From assembly GCA_947462335.1 (NCBI GenBank), contig OX381720.1, forward strand, positions 63,757,946-63,821,945: a DNA stretch of 64,000 bases, read 5' to 3'. Below the pieces are notes generated by a model. The model saw nothing but the letters and a program-made list of their open reading frames with translations, did not search any database and was not told where the DNA came from. Origin of the DNA: Harmothoe impar (taxonomy: Eukaryota > Annelida > Polychaeta > Phyllodocida > Polynoidae). The position numbers and the translations under genes are program-made. Of the stretch, positions 22,427 to 34,901 are shown in pieces (the stretch's first letter is position 1; every line of letters starts with the position of its first letter).

Positions 22427-25087
22427 TTGGCCGCGGAGGAGACGGGGGCGCCACTGGTCTTTGATCCGCTCAATTCGATTGAATTATTGTCAGAATTAGA
22501 CCGAAAACCGGTCAAAATGTCCGTAGTTAATACTTCTAGAGGTATATCTGAGTCGTTTGCGGCAAATTCTGGTAGTTTAGCGCCTTATAGCGAAAAAGTT
22601 GTAGCTAGTCGGTCGTCTTCACCTCCAAGCATGCTTTATTCAAAATGGCGGAGGGGTGGTGGAGAGGATCAACAAGGCGCTTCGCTGGATTGCAAATTCA
22701 TCGATTGTGGTGAATATGTACCCGGTAAGTCCGCAATAACTACTGAAATGACTTCTCCTTGTCCTCTTATGTCGGCGGGTGAGATTGCGGACAGCTCAAT
22801 GGCCCCGTTTGGTTATAGTCGTTCAATTTGTAAAATGTCTCCTCCTCGTCCTGCCTTCGCTGACGCCGAACATGGCGAGGGTTTGTTGATCGGGTCTAAA
22901 AGTGTCGCCCCTGCGACTGGTGAGGTGGTACAGGCTCTAGAAGTCACAGAAATTACTACCCATATCGAATATGACATTCCTGTGGGAGGTCTAGACCTCC
23001 AACAGGGCGCTGTTCAAGATTACAGTACTGTAAGTTCACCCGACGAACATAAGTGTTCGCCTGGCGAACATGAATGTGTTGCCAGTTCACAAGCAAAGTG
23101 TGCACTCAGTGAGGTCCCTAGGGACAAAGCATTGTTTAGCAAGCCAAATTCTCCATGTGACTTAGTGTTATTCATTGATGTGTGCACAAATGGCCTAGGC
23201 CTAGATATTGATGACAGTGTTGATGAACAGGACTTAGGTCCGGACTTTGTTACCCCTACTGGGAGGACTAGTTGTGATGCCCTAGGGCAGGTTCAAAACA
23301 GCTCTAGGGCTGTTACTGTAAATGTCAATCCAAATGATACATTGCCCTTAGGGGTGAGATCTCTGGTAGCATGTGTGTGTATTGAAGACTGTGTTGTGGA
23401 AGTATTCAGTGATTGTGTATTGGGCACCTGCAGTTGTGTTCACATGATAGGCCCTGTAGTTTCCCAACTCAAGCCTTGTAGAGTAGCGGCTGAGTATGTC
23501 TTGTTCCCCAATGCCATGTGCTCTGAGGATGATTTTGTACTGAAGGGTATAAATACTGGTTTCCATGTTGTGGATGATGTCTATATCCCGGGTTATGATC
23601 GGTCCAATTATAGAAGTACTGTCAGTAGTGAGTTCAATGTCATGATGAGTGAACTCCTGGTCTCTGAGGTGAAGGCAGGCAAGATAACTAAGGATGGAGG
23701 CATTAGGCCTATTACAGACTGCAAGCGCCCACCTCACGCTAGCATCAACAACTTCATGTCCACCACTCGTCGAAAGTTCTCTTACAAAGGGTTGGACTAT
23801 ATCATAGACATGCTACAGCCCAGTGACTATTTAGCGGTCGTGGATTTAGCCAAGGCGTACCGATCGGTGAATATATTGCCTGACCATGTGACAAATCAGG
23901 GCCTACGTTGGGACTTTGGCGAGGGCCCGGAAGTCTTAGTGGACAGATGCCTGTCATTCGGCTTAGCCTCAGCCCCTTGGCTCTTCACTCAGCTAGGCCA
24001 CTTTGTGGTGCGGTGTCTCAACCGCCGTGGTGTAGACAGAATATCCAATTACATTGTTGACTTTACGGTATTGGGTTCGTCCCAGCAAGACTGTGAGGTC
24101 AACATGAACGTGCTCATTCTGGTGCTTAGGCGCCTCGGGTTTGACATCAAGTGAGAGAAGGTACTAGGCCCTTCCCAGATCTGGACTTGTCTGGGAATAG
24201 AGGTGAACAGTGTAGACATGGAGTTGAGCCTCCCTGCGGAAAAGCTAGAAAACTTGTATTCAACGATAAGTGACTTTCTGACAAAGACCAGTGCTTCGAA
24301 GTTGGAACTCCAACAGCTATCGGGCATCTTGGCACATTGTGCCACAGTGGTGCATGGGGGCAGGACCTTCTCCAGGAGAGTGATTAATCTGACCAATTCC
24401 CTGTCCGAATCCACCGACTGAGCAAGACTGTCACCCACGTTCAAGGCAGATCTGGAGTGGTGGAGGTCATTCGCTAGTGTGTTCAATGGCAAGGCCCGGA
24501 TACTCCAGCCCTCTAATCCAGTGGCTGAGATATTCTGCGACTCTTCGCCACTGGGCTTTGGCTCTAGTCTCGGTTCGGACTGGTTGTATGGGGTCTGGCT
24601 AGACAAGTTGGCTAAGGATCTCCCTTTCTTCCCGGACCACTACTTTCCCCCACCTACGTTTGACAATCTTCTGGAGAACATCAATGTCCAGGAGGTGTGG
24701 TCAGTGGTGATGGCCTTGGCTAGGTGGGGTCGCGCCCTCAATAACAATACCATCTTGATCTGGTCTGACAACACTCAAGTTTGCCGTATTCTAGCAACGG
24801 GCAGGAGCAAGAATGTCATCGCAATGTCTCTGCTGCGTGAACTGTTCTGGATGTGTTTTGTGTTTAATATTAGAATTGTGTGTTGCTACCTTCGCTCCAA
24901 GGAGAATGTGGTGGCCGACTTCATTTCGAGGTTGTCCTACCCAGGTGTAGCCCAAATTGATCCCCCGTTCTCCCTCTGTTGTTACAGACCGACACCGGCT
25001 AGAAGCAGAGCTGGTGCGTCTCCAGGACATGGCACTGGCATCCGCCACGAAACTCACCAGGAAGTCACAGTGGAAACACTTCTATGA
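22427..25087 (+). pseudogene. Reverse transcriptase-RNase H of the Ngaro-like element
   Basis: One reading frame runs through three open segments (22427-24154, 24203-24421, 24479-25087) separated by two in-frame TGA codons near 24152 and 24419. The N-terminal 380 residues are unassigned. The reverse transcriptase starts near 23590 (GGIRPITDCKRPPHASINNF, then YLAVVDLAKAYRSV, LSFGLASAPWLFTQL). At the catalytic box the sequence reads SNYIVDF where this family has an acidic pair, so one catalytic Asp is missing. RNase H follows (EIFCDSSPLGFG, VQEVWSVVMAL, LIWSDNTQV, ENVVADFISR). The true start is uncertain because no ATG is seen before 22517. The copy is inactive. Confidence 0.85.
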
Positions 25088-25930
25088 GTTCTGCGCTCGC
25101 TACGACCTGTCACCTATACCATGTGACTCAAAAACTTTGTGCCTCTATATCACGCATATGTGCCGGAAGTTCAAATATTCTTCCACCATGCAGTATATCA
25201 GTGCGGTAGTATATCTGCAGAAGCTGCATGGCCTTGCCCCAGTATCGACCAAGGACTTTTCCGTGTCTCGCACCATGGCGGGTGCGCGGAGATCGTTTGG
25301 TGATACAGTCAAACAAGCTGTGCCTTTGTCTCCGAGGGATTTGTCTAGGATGTATAATTTGCTAGACATGTCTTTGTCTCGCAATCTGTGCTGGTGGACG
25401 GCGGCCATTATGGCCTTCAGAGGACTGTTGAGGATGGCCCATGTGACGGTTAGTGACCAGGCCATCCGGGTGTCTGACGTCACCTTCAAACCCTGGGGCG
25501 TCCTGCTGAGGTTGAGCAGAACCAAGACTATACAGTACGGGGAGAGATCATTGGAAATCCCCTTCAGCTATGCCAAAGACTCGATATTTTGTGTAGCTAC
25601 GTGAAGCATCTCATAGTAAGTCTTCATCTTCATTCGTCTGACTATTTGTTCCAGTATGGGACCGGCAATAGTCGCACACCGCAGACCTACGGTGTCTTTT
25701 CCGCACGACTGAAAAGTCTCAGCAGTCGTGTGGGCCTCAAGGATATTTCCAGTCATTCTCTGCGGAGAGGCGGGGCCTCCTTCCTATTCTCTATCGGTTT
25801 CACCCTGGTGGAGATCAAATCCAGGGGAGACTGGAGGTCCCTCGCTGTGTTATTGTATCTGACAGACACTCTGGAGAGGAAGGTCTCCAAGGATAAAACT
25901 GTCCTTGACTTTCTAGCAGTTTCTAGATAA
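24957..25930 (+). pseudogene. Tyrosine recombinase of the Ngaro-like element
   Basis: It overlaps the RNase H end in a different frame. The N-terminal SAM-like DNA-binding part (RKSQWKHFYEFCARYDL, SSTMQYISAVVYLQ) leads to the catalytic domain: MAFRGLLRMAHV with the first Arg, then HSLRRGGASF (H-x-x-R), GDWRS and LLYLTDTL with the nucleophile Tyr region. The frame changes near 25585-25604, at a run of T residues, splitting the protein into 24957-25604 and 25589-25930. In the family this enzyme joins a circular DNA copy to the target without a target duplication. Confidence 0.85.
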
Positions 25931-25960
25931 TTCCTTACCCTATTTGTGTTTGGGTGTTGG

Positions 25961-26027
25961 GTGGTTAAATCTACCCAAATTGGTCAATCAATTATCTATT
26001 GTTGTTGTTTATCATCATCGTTTCAGT
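25961..26027 (+). repeat. Split direct repeat B1 of the Ngaro-like element
   Basis: It starts 31 bp after the recombinase stop. It matches 26261-26327 at all but about one position (CTACCCAAATTGGTCAATCA shared). Confidence 0.9.
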
Positions 26028-26041
26028 TTCAGCTTTATTGT

Positions 26042-26234
26042 CTATATAATTACCCCATAATTATATAGGTATAATGCTACCGGTATGATTAGTCATAGTT
26101 CGTTATATATGTTACTTGGGTTTATACTAAACCTACCTGGCCTGCTGGCTCTGTATGCCCCAGGTCAGGGTCAAGGTCTCCTTGTCCACTGGACCATAAC
26201 CAACCAACAGGGATCCACACCTGTGTATTTTTTC
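26042..26234 (+). repeat. Split direct repeat A2 of the Ngaro-like element
   Basis: This is the second copy of A1. It lies between B1 and B2, which completes the diagnostic order. Confidence 0.9.
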
Positions 26235-26260
26235 TTTTTTTTTACATTAATAAATAAGGG

Positions 26261-26327
26261 GTGGTTAAAACTACCCAAATTGGTCAATCAATTATCTATT
26301 GTTGTTGTTTATCATCATCGTTTCAGT
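26261..26327 (+). repeat. Split direct repeat B2 of the Ngaro-like element
   Basis: This is the second copy of B1 and marks the 3' border of the element. Confidence 0.9.
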
Positions 26328-28764
26328 TAGGTCAGCTTTATTTGATTCATTGATGTATATTTCATTATCATCTTAATTCCAGGCCTGTAAATTTTAGGCA
26401 CAATTACTGTGATACACCATCAAATTTAACATCGATTCTTCATAATTTCAATGTATTATGTTAACAAAGTAGTGTGATTAGAGAAATGATAATTTCCGCA
26501 ACTTGTCTGTTTAATATTTTGTGACACATAAGTTTACATTTCAGTTGCTTACCCCTTATAGCAGAACCAATTTCCACAGTGCTAAATCTTAGCCGTTTTG
26601 ATTGTTTCCCTTGATATTTGCTCAAACTTACTTTTCAGGGGGACTTATGAATTGCATCAACTCATTGAAACCCACTTTTCACATACTTAACGTGCATGTT
26701 AATTTACAGTTCAGACTTTACCTCCCTAACCATGTAACGACAGACGTTTTATATACCACTTCAGTACAACCAAGCCATATCTGTTTGTATTGATTATTCT
26801 TAAATTGAACCTTATCTGTCATGTCTTATCATAGTCATAGTCTTGGTATTGTAGTAGGATAGCTAGCTGCTGATACCTGTTGACTCCAGCAGCGTTTTTC
26901 TTTGCTCCCGATTTTTAAATCGGGCAGAATTGAAAGCCATCCAATTGACCCTACCCATAATATCTGACTAAACTAGGTTAATTTCACCTGACTTTATCAG
27001 GCACCATCATAAACACACACTGAAAATGTCTCATCAATTATCATTTTTGAACAATTTCGGGTGGACATTGCAATATCAACTTGGGAGACTAACAAACTTA
27101 AATAGAAGACTTTAGGATTCTCAAATATATCCGATTTAACTAACTTAATTATTTTATCTTTGAACTTGGATGTCTCTACCGAATGGTTTGTTTTGTTATT
27201 CCAATCCAGAACTATAGACAGGAGCAGTTAAAATTTACACATTCCGGTTAGACCTGCAGATGCGATGTAGCTTCATGATGTAGATAGAGTATGATAACTT
27301 CACTAAGGTCTCCCATCCTTAAAGGGTTCATGACTTCAGGACGCGAGTACTTACAGACCATACCTGAATCACTGAGCTCATGCCCTGCTAGGGATTGTTC
27401 CCACCAGCCATGATCAATATCTCATACTTCAAAGTACTTAGAAGTGACATGGTTTGATGATAAGGCTATCACTTTAATGTACGATTATCTATGCTCAAGA
27501 TAAAAGCCCAAGTCTCAAGGTGATATTCCTAACGCGTAAATTCAGTAACAAATATCCGTAATGGTACATGCACATATCATCAGCTAATCAATTATAACCA
27601 ACACAAGTAACACACTTACAAATGTTAATTGCCAGTTTCTACAGAACAGTTCAAACATCATGACTAATTGCGGGCAGTTACTATGATGTCCCTGTTACTG
27701 AACCACTGGCTGATAAGTAATCTATATCACACCACTACACTCGACACAAACACTTCAACTATCAGGTAAGGTGAGAGTTCCTTAAGATAACATTGTCTGT
27801 TCAAGACCAAAGGAGGATCCCCCGTACTTCACAACACTTACACTTTACACCTGCCAGCTGAGGTAAGGCTACTGGAAGATTATATTGTCTTTACTATATT
27901 GGAGTTCAAAGTAGGATTGATAAAATCCAAACATGTTAAGTGTTTGGGAGCAAGCAGCCTATAGCAACTTATCATATGAAAACCAACACAAACAAAATGA
28001 ACATGAATTATCTGTTTCGACATTAAGAACGAATAGATCAGTGCAATAATCAGGCTCTTTCCCAGTGGGCACAGAACATTGAATCAAGAAATGGTCTTAA
28101 ATGTAGATTCAATGTTGATTCAATATTGATTCACCGTTGATGTGATTCACAAGAAAAAACATATTTGTCAATTATTTGGCCCAGATGTGTTGGAGCTATG
28201 TCTAGGACACATAAAATTGAACGTATTTAATGTGTCTTTCATCAGGTTCTCATAGCTGTGGAATCTGAATGGAACAAAAGCATTCTTTTTTAGCTTCTTT
28301 TCAGGTGAAATGCATTATAGATGTCGACTGAGGATACTAAATCCTCACAAAATCCCATTCCATTCAAAAAATGATATTACATATTATATAATATATGGTT
28401 GAACGTTAAAGTATGAATGTTGTTACATTGGCCTGGACCGGGTTAGCTAAACATACTGTCTTCTGTTTGGCCTACTGTGTGCAGGACGCATCTTTATCCC
28501 TTTCAGGGCGGCTGAGTGCTGTGTATACCATGACAACACATCCCAGAAAACAAAAGACGTTATACAACGCTATATAACGTCCCCCTATGGCTCCTATTAT
28601 GGCAAGACGTTATATGATGTTTAAAACGTTATTTTGTTGAAAATAACATATTTTTGTTAGCTTGGATGTTGTTTAAGGGAATATGCTTACTGCATCCACA
28701 AAGGGTCAAACAAGACAGAGATAAGGTTGTCAATAATGTCAGTGCACCTTATCTGGAGCTCCTT
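26328..28764. other. AT-rich non-coding DNA
   Basis: No gene, RNA gene or well-bounded repeat is recognised. A partial CCCAGTGGGCACAGAACATT element end, as at 1526, lies near 28061. The phrase ACGTTATA recurs around 28557-28640. Confidence 0.35.
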
Positions 28765-29115
28765 TGAGAATATGTAAAAGGTTAAAGCATTTTTTTGAAG
28801 AATTGTATTCTGTATTGCAATAGGGTAATTTGGGTGTGGTGAGTTCAAATCTGCAATAGGTCAAGGCGTCCGTCTTTGATACATGCTCCAAATCCAAGAT
28901 GGCTGCCACCCGGGCATAATTCTTGATTAAAATGCCAGAATTTTCATCTGGCATAATGCCCTTTTGGCGGCCATCTTTGATTTGGGACGTATGGGAAAGA
29001 CTGACATCTTCACATATGGCAGATTTGAATTTGGCCCGTCCAAAATACTCTATTCCAATACAGAATACTATTCTACTCTAAAACACCTAGTACCTTTTCA
29101 TAAGGCGTCTTTTCG
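28765..29115. repeat. Foldback (imperfect palindromic) element
   Basis: The left half read on the minus strand and the right half read on the plus strand give similar sequences and even similar translations (AAIxDLxxxxKTDxxTYxRF on both), centred near 28940. CCAAGATGGCTGCC and GGCGGCCATCTTTGATTTGG face each other. This is a MITE-like foldback; the apparent frames are not genes. Confidence 0.6.
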
Positions 29116-29559
29116 AGATTTGGCTCCTGACTATCCACATAGACAATATCTGCATCTCACTGCTTTGTGTAGTTTGTACTTTCTGCAAGAAGCATATAGG
29201 GTAGGAGGTCTCACTTAGCACCTCGCCTATGGGCATTGTGTGACAAGCCTCCCCCTCTAGCCCCATCTACCCCCCCATGAAAGTGGGCGACCTTGTGTGC
29301 TCACTATTGAAAACTATGGAGAAGACTGGGTTTTATGTGGTTCTTTTGAGTCTTTATTAGAGTGATACCAAATGAAAAGAAGGGGTTTTCTAGACCAAAA
29401 AATCCTGCTGAATCCAAATTCTGTGGTCTTGATTCCCGAAAACTGACCAAATCCACTCAAAAATGAAGTTTGATGATGCTAAGTATTAAGAAAATGTACA
29501 AAATAATGTTGAAAATGTTTGGGACATTACCTATATATAAACCTGTCAATCAAAATCAG

Positions 29560-30190
29560 TACCTCAATCTACCTATTCAAAATTGGCCTATCCCTCAATC
29601 TGACAGGCTTTCTTCCTATGTATCACTCTACCTATCCTGCACACTGCCTATCCCTCAGCCTACCTATCCCTCAAGTTACCTATCATTAGAACCTTCTCTT
29701 GGATTAGCTCATCCCCCCAAAAGCCTAAAGGCTAAAGCCTATCCCTCTCCTTGCTACTCCTGCCCACTTTCTGTGCCTACCTATCACTGAGTCTACCTAT
29801 CCCCAATATGCCTATCACCCAACCTACCTATCCCTCTTGTGACTATCCTTCACTCTGCCTATTTACCATGTTTTATCAGCCTTATCCATATTATATTTTT
29901 AACTATGCCCATCTGCTAAACATAACATTCGTCACCATGTCCACTATGATTTGTACCTATCCTAAATTTTCCTATCACCCAGCCAACCTATCCCTCATCG
30001 TGACGATCTCTCACTCTGCCTATCCCTCATGTTTAACTTGCATTATTTTTCTGTTTATTTGATCCTATCTACTAAAGATAACAGGCCTACAATTTTTATG
30101 GATAAGTTAATTTTCCTATCACCCAGTATACCTCTCCTTCATTATGCCTATGCTGGCATATCCCTCATGTCTAAACTACACATCCCTCAG
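29560..30190 (+). repeat. Degenerate CCTATCCCTCA-type minisatellite
   Basis: Variants of CCTACCTATCCCTCA and CCTATCACCCA recur every 11-25 bp through this region with interruptions. It is not coding. Confidence 0.6.
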
Positions 30191-30450
30191 ACTCCCTAGC
30201 CCCATGGCTTTTACCCTATATAATCCTTGCTTTCTGACAAACCTGGAATGCTCAGTGTGTGACAAGCTGCAGAACCGTGATGTGTATCAATGACGTGATG
30301 TGTATCAACTACACATCAAGGCTGACCATCCAAATGTGATATATTTCAAAACCATGTTATCTGTATCAATATGCCGTTATCTAGATCTGTATCAAGTGAA
30401 AATAGGACGACACTGACGTTATCTCTATCAAAACATGTTTTCTTTTTATG

Positions 30451-30552
30451 TGTAGTATTTACACATATTAAGTTCTTACAAAGAACTTAAATTTTATTTG
30501 AGGTCAATTGCCTATAATATTACGGGGAGCATCTGATATGAGCCCTTTAATA
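30451..30552 (+). repeat. 100-bp direct repeat, first copy
   Basis: TGTAGTATTTACACATATTA through ATCTGATATGAGCCCTTT is repeated almost exactly at 31312-31411. The two copies bracket the tandem array. Confidence 0.8.
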
Positions 30553-30737
30553 TCTGTATAAACAAGAATTGCGGTTGTTGCCGCGTAAAAAAAGTGCCTC
30601 AGGCATATTTTTATACGGGGCAACAACCGCAATTCTAGCATTTTAAGGAACATGATGTCTACATTTGAAGGTGACCCATTCAAGACACCAAATAAAAAGG
30701 GTGGGAGGATAATGTAACTTTGAATATGGTAGTTACT

Positions 30738-31311
30738 ATGAATTCCTTGGGTCCATGTTAGGGGGGGGGGTAGATATGATTATAATCAACCTCAGGAGCA
30801 TGGATATGTGTGTTGCTAGGCAGATAAACAATTAGAATAGCTGTTGCTAAGCAACCAGCTGCATTAGCAACAAACCAATAGAACCATTGAATTCCTTGGG
30901 TCCACTTTAGGGGGATAGGTATGATAATATTCAACCTCAGGAGCATGGAAATGTGTGTTGCTAGGCAGATAAACAATTAGAATAGCTTTTGCTAGGCAAT
31001 CATCTGTCTTAGCAACAAACCAATAGCGCCATTGAATTCTTTGGGTCCACTTTAGGGGGCGTAGGTATGATTATAATCAACTCAGGAGCATCAAAATGTG
31101 TGTTGCTAGGCAGATAAACGATGAGAATAGCTGTTGCTAGGCAACCAGCTGTCTTAGCAACAAACTGATTGAACCATTGAATTCCTGTGTCAATTTTAGG
31201 GGGGTAGGTATGACTATAACCAACCTCAGGAGCATGGGAATGTGTGTTGATAGGCAGATAAACATTTAGAATAGCTGTTGCTAGGCAATCATCTGTCTAA
31301 GTAACAAACCA
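30738..31311 (+). repeat. Tandem array, about 145-bp unit, four copies
   Basis: Units start at TTCCTTGGGTCCA-like phrases (about 30740, 30891, 31034, 31181). Each contains CAACCTCAGGAGCATGG, TGTGTGTTGCTAGGCAGATA and a GTTGCTAGGCAACC-like palindrome. Confidence 0.85.
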
Positions 31312-31411
31312 TGTAGTATTTACACATATTAAGTTCTTACCATGAACTTAAATTTTATTTGAGGTCAATTGCCTATAATATTACGGGGAGCATCTGATAT
31401 GAGCCCTTTCG
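31312..31411 (+). repeat. 100-bp direct repeat, second copy
   Basis: Nearly identical to 30451-30552. The only visible internal change is TTACAAAGAAC against TTACCATGAAC. Confidence 0.8.
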
Positions 31412-31880
31412 GGAATGTATCAGCCCTGAATGACCAGTATGGTGATTGAGATACTCACCATAGATGCATGCATTATGACGCACAAGGGCAACCCTGGTGA
31501 GTAACTCGCCATGACTGCAATGAAGCATCATACCGGCCCTACAGAGTTGAAACACTCCAGATAGGTAGGCACGATGCACCATGCATCATGGCACAGTTAC
31601 TCGCCCTTAAAGGGTTAATGGGTTGGCATCATGCTGTCCCTCCAGGAGTGCATCAACCCTCTTGTTGATTGATACAGATCACGTTCATTGATACAGATCA
31701 CGGTTGGATGTGCCTTAATGCAGTTTGCTCTAGGTTACTACACATCACGTTAGTTGCTACATATCATGGTCGCATGGTTACTACACATCACGTTTTTTTT
31801 ATACACATCACGTTTGCATAGTCAGTCGTGATGTGTAGTTGATACACATTATTCACATCATTGATACACATCACGGTTCT

Positions 31881-34800
31881 ACACATGTCTTCCAGGGACC
31901 AGCTGAATGATCGATAATTGTGGTTATATGTGGCCATGTAAGTTCTGATGGTGGAATTGCCGGTGAGGTTTAGGCGGTAACCAACTCCCATAAACTATAT
32001 ATGCCATCAACAAATTGAACCAACTTCTCAAAAGATTTTGTGTGTCGCGGTTCCCTCCTGTTTGTTTGCTATTTTTAATGCAATTGGTCAATGCCCAGGG
32101 CTCTGTTACATAAGGAATGAACAGGCACAAAAAATGGTATAGTTCAGTGTTGCAAGGCTGTGAATGAATTTGTGCAGTGTTACCATGTCCGTAAGAAGTT
32201 GGCCTTCAATAAAAAATTGTACCCTGGTACCCTTTAATATTTTATATGTGATGTTGCAAAATTCTTTGAAATGGTTTTAGAGGGGCAGTATATAAAATAC
32301 ATTCACATAATCTGTATGTCAAAAGTGTCATACCTATTGCATTTATAGAAGAAAATAGTTATATGAAATTATACTCGTACAGCCATGCTCACTAATTAAA
32401 TGCTAGAAAATAGTTACTGATTGTCAATATTTCATCATATTTGTTGTATGGGGCCATATATTATTTTCGTTTACAAATTGTTGCCTGTACCATTTCCATT
32501 AACATACTATTTTCTTTGTTGTGTGCAACCTTATTCTTATTTTTGTTGATATATAAACGTGCTGATATTCTCCGGGAACGTGATGATATCCACCGGAAAC
32601 GTGCCGATATCACTAGATATCACCACAGGGATATCACCTAAAATGCACGATAAGTGACCCGATCGTATAATAAACGTAGTTAGTCTAGCCTGAGGGGAGG
32701 GGGAGGCTCACTTTTTCCCGTGGCCATATCCAATTTTAATTTAGTTCAATTGACAATGTGATAGTTCTTGAGTATCTTGGAATCCAATAAGGAGGCCCTC
32801 GCATCTAGTTATGCTGTACACCCCCGGGCTTATTGTCAAAGAGAAAAGACTTCTATTATAAAGAGGGTCAACTTGCTGTTTTTTGTCCCCCAAAAAGCCA
32901 TGGTGCCCCCTGGTGGATGGAGTGTCTAGTTAACATAACTCACTCAAACCCTATTTAGTTTACTAGAAAAAGGTTCTTACCTCCATATATTCAATCTGTA
33001 TGTTTTCTCAATATTCATGTTGAATATGGAGGAAATATAATGAGGAATATTAGCTCATGGTTAACTTGGTCTTAGATGATAACAGCGGACCGTACGATCC
33101 ATCCACCAGGACCAGAAATCTGCAGTAATTCTTAACTCCATGGAAAAATACTTCTCAGCCATTACTCAAAAACATTCAAAGTGTAGAGAACTTTTGAGTT
33201 TGTTAGAGTATATATACTTTTTATTTCATAAATGATTTTCATAATTACAATTATAATGCATCAAGTGTACAAGGGGGCTTGTATGCACATTTTTTTCCCA
33301 GAAATTGCTTAAAATATACCCCCCACCCCCCTTGTTGCGTACCTACTTTTTGTAAGCCCCCTAACATGGATTTGCCGTGCATTTCAGCATTCACTATTTG
33401 CAGAATATTGGTTGATCATGTGTGTACATTTTATGAATAAAGTTGCATTAAGTTAATATCAAGATGCACTTAACTACTAACTATTACACAACACAGGTTA
33501 AATTCCTAAGCAGGTTAATACATGTCGGGGCTAAACTCCAAGCAATATTATCTCCTTTTTGGGTATTTTGAGGTATTCTGATTGCTGAGGGACAATGCTA
33601 ACCTGGGGGAGAACTCCTATGTGGACCCTCTTAGTATTATTTGCTCTTTGCTATTGCTTCAGAGATATGTACGTAAAAAAAGGGTATTTTTGCTATCTAT
33701 GTTGCGGTGGTTTAAGTAAACGTATATTTGCACTTTACGGTTTAAACCAGGCTTTGGTCAATTCTAATCTACCCACAATTTCTCCTAGTCACTTGGGATT
33801 ATATAAGTTTGATCTCTGTTAAAGTAATAGATGCAATTATATCAAACCCTCATAGTGCTAGATTTTGATATATATTGACATTTGAAGATTTCCTTTTTGC
33901 CATGCCCATAGGATCATATAGTATACCTCCATGTTACTTTTCTTTTGTGTCAAAACCGACGAAATGCAGGTTTTAAAAAAAATTGTTTTAATTGTATGTG
34001 ATTTATGCATTATGTTCTACTTAATCATGTTGGTGTTGAATAAACAGAAAAGTTTCAGTATCATCTTAACTCCTTTCAAAGGAATATAAATATGCGACTG
34101 TGTAATATGTAGGACATTCCATCTCAATTCCTAATAACTGATGTGAAGGCACTAGATGGGACGGTGCATGACCAACTTGGCACCTGTAGACTGATATCTA
34201 GTATGGTGTACCTAAGTATGATAAGGCAAGATGACACATCAATAGCCAGTATCAACCTTATCAAAAGGTTATCAAAGGGCACGACAAGCACAGACATTTA
34301 GATTTAAGTTTAATTTAAGATTCTAAGAATGGACTTAGCTCGGCCTTAATCACTGCTTCATAGCCTGGAAAACTTGCTTTATTTGGTACTACAGGGGGAC
34401 TGAAGCAATAACAAATTAGGAATTCCTACCCAGTGATATAGAAACCTATTTATATATGTGAGGAAACAATGTCAGTAGTTCCAGGTGCGCAGAAGTGCTA
34501 AGTAACCGCACACCCAGGGCGCCACCTGGGTGATGCAGCAGGAGCTATGTTAGGGAGTGATCACTTTTTAACAAGAGGGTGGGGGGTTCGGAGGGGGGGG
34601 GGGGGGGAATTTGGACCCCTTGACCGGGGGGGGGGGGCAAAAAAATTTGGAACCCTCTTGGGGGGACGTGGTCAAAAAAGATTAACCTGTTTTGAGCCAA
34701 AAAGCCAGCGCGTTACTATGCTTCAAAGGGCCTGCGCGTGAGCCGATTTTCGACCCTAAGGAGGGGAGGTAACAAATTTGACCCCTTGATAAGGGGGGGG

Positions 34801-34901
34801 GTGTAAACAGATTTGCGCGCTCCGTGCAGCAACCCACCACCCCCCCTGTTGTTAAAAAATGATCAATCTCTTATATGGGAACCTGCGCACCATTTAGCGG
34901 G
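31881..34901. other. Non-coding, mostly AT-rich
   Basis: No gene is recognised. Short open frames lack domains. GATATC recurs at 32545-32635. At 34570-34810 there are long G and A homopolymer runs with a TTTGGACCCCTTGACC phrase that resembles 47795-47890 in inverse orientation. Confidence 0.35.

Larger units (their letters stand above)
20850..26327 (+). mobile_element. Ngaro-type DIRS retrotransposon with split direct repeats
   Basis: The internal genes, in order, are a Gag-like frame, reverse transcriptase plus RNase H, and a tyrosine recombinase. Flanking repeats follow A1 (20850-21042), B1 (25961-26027), A2 (26042-26234), B2 (26261-26327): A1 equals A2 and B1 equals B2 almost exactly. This split-direct-repeat order is the hallmark of Ngaro-like members of the DIRS order, which integrate through a circular intermediate using the recombinase. 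The A1/A2 and B1/B2 pairs differ at only a few positions, so insertion may be recent, yet all three genes carry stops or frame breaks. Confidence 0.9.
30271..31880. mobile_element. 1.6-kb inverted-repeat element with GATACACATCACG motifs
   Basis: The left end AGAACCGTGATGTGTATCAA is mirrored by TTGATACACATCACGGTTCT at 31861-31880, and the inverted repeat extends about 50 bp with one small indel. More copies of the phrase (CTACACATCACG, ATACAGATCACG) occur at 31675-31830. The interior carries a roughly 145-bp tandem array, a hairpin (30565-30636) and a 100-bp direct repeat. No transposase is seen and the target duplication is not evident. Confidence 0.7.

Noticed and set aside
23348..23737. 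129-codon minus-strand frame inside the Ngaro-like element
   Set aside because: It is antisense to the reverse transcriptase coding region and has no recognisable domain.
28739..29218. Two facing frames with similar translations
   Set aside because: They are the two arms of a foldback repeat, so the similarity is structural.
29560..30190. CCTATCCCTCA repeats as possible telomere-like DNA
   Set aside because: The unit is variable and irregular and does not match a telomere hexamer.
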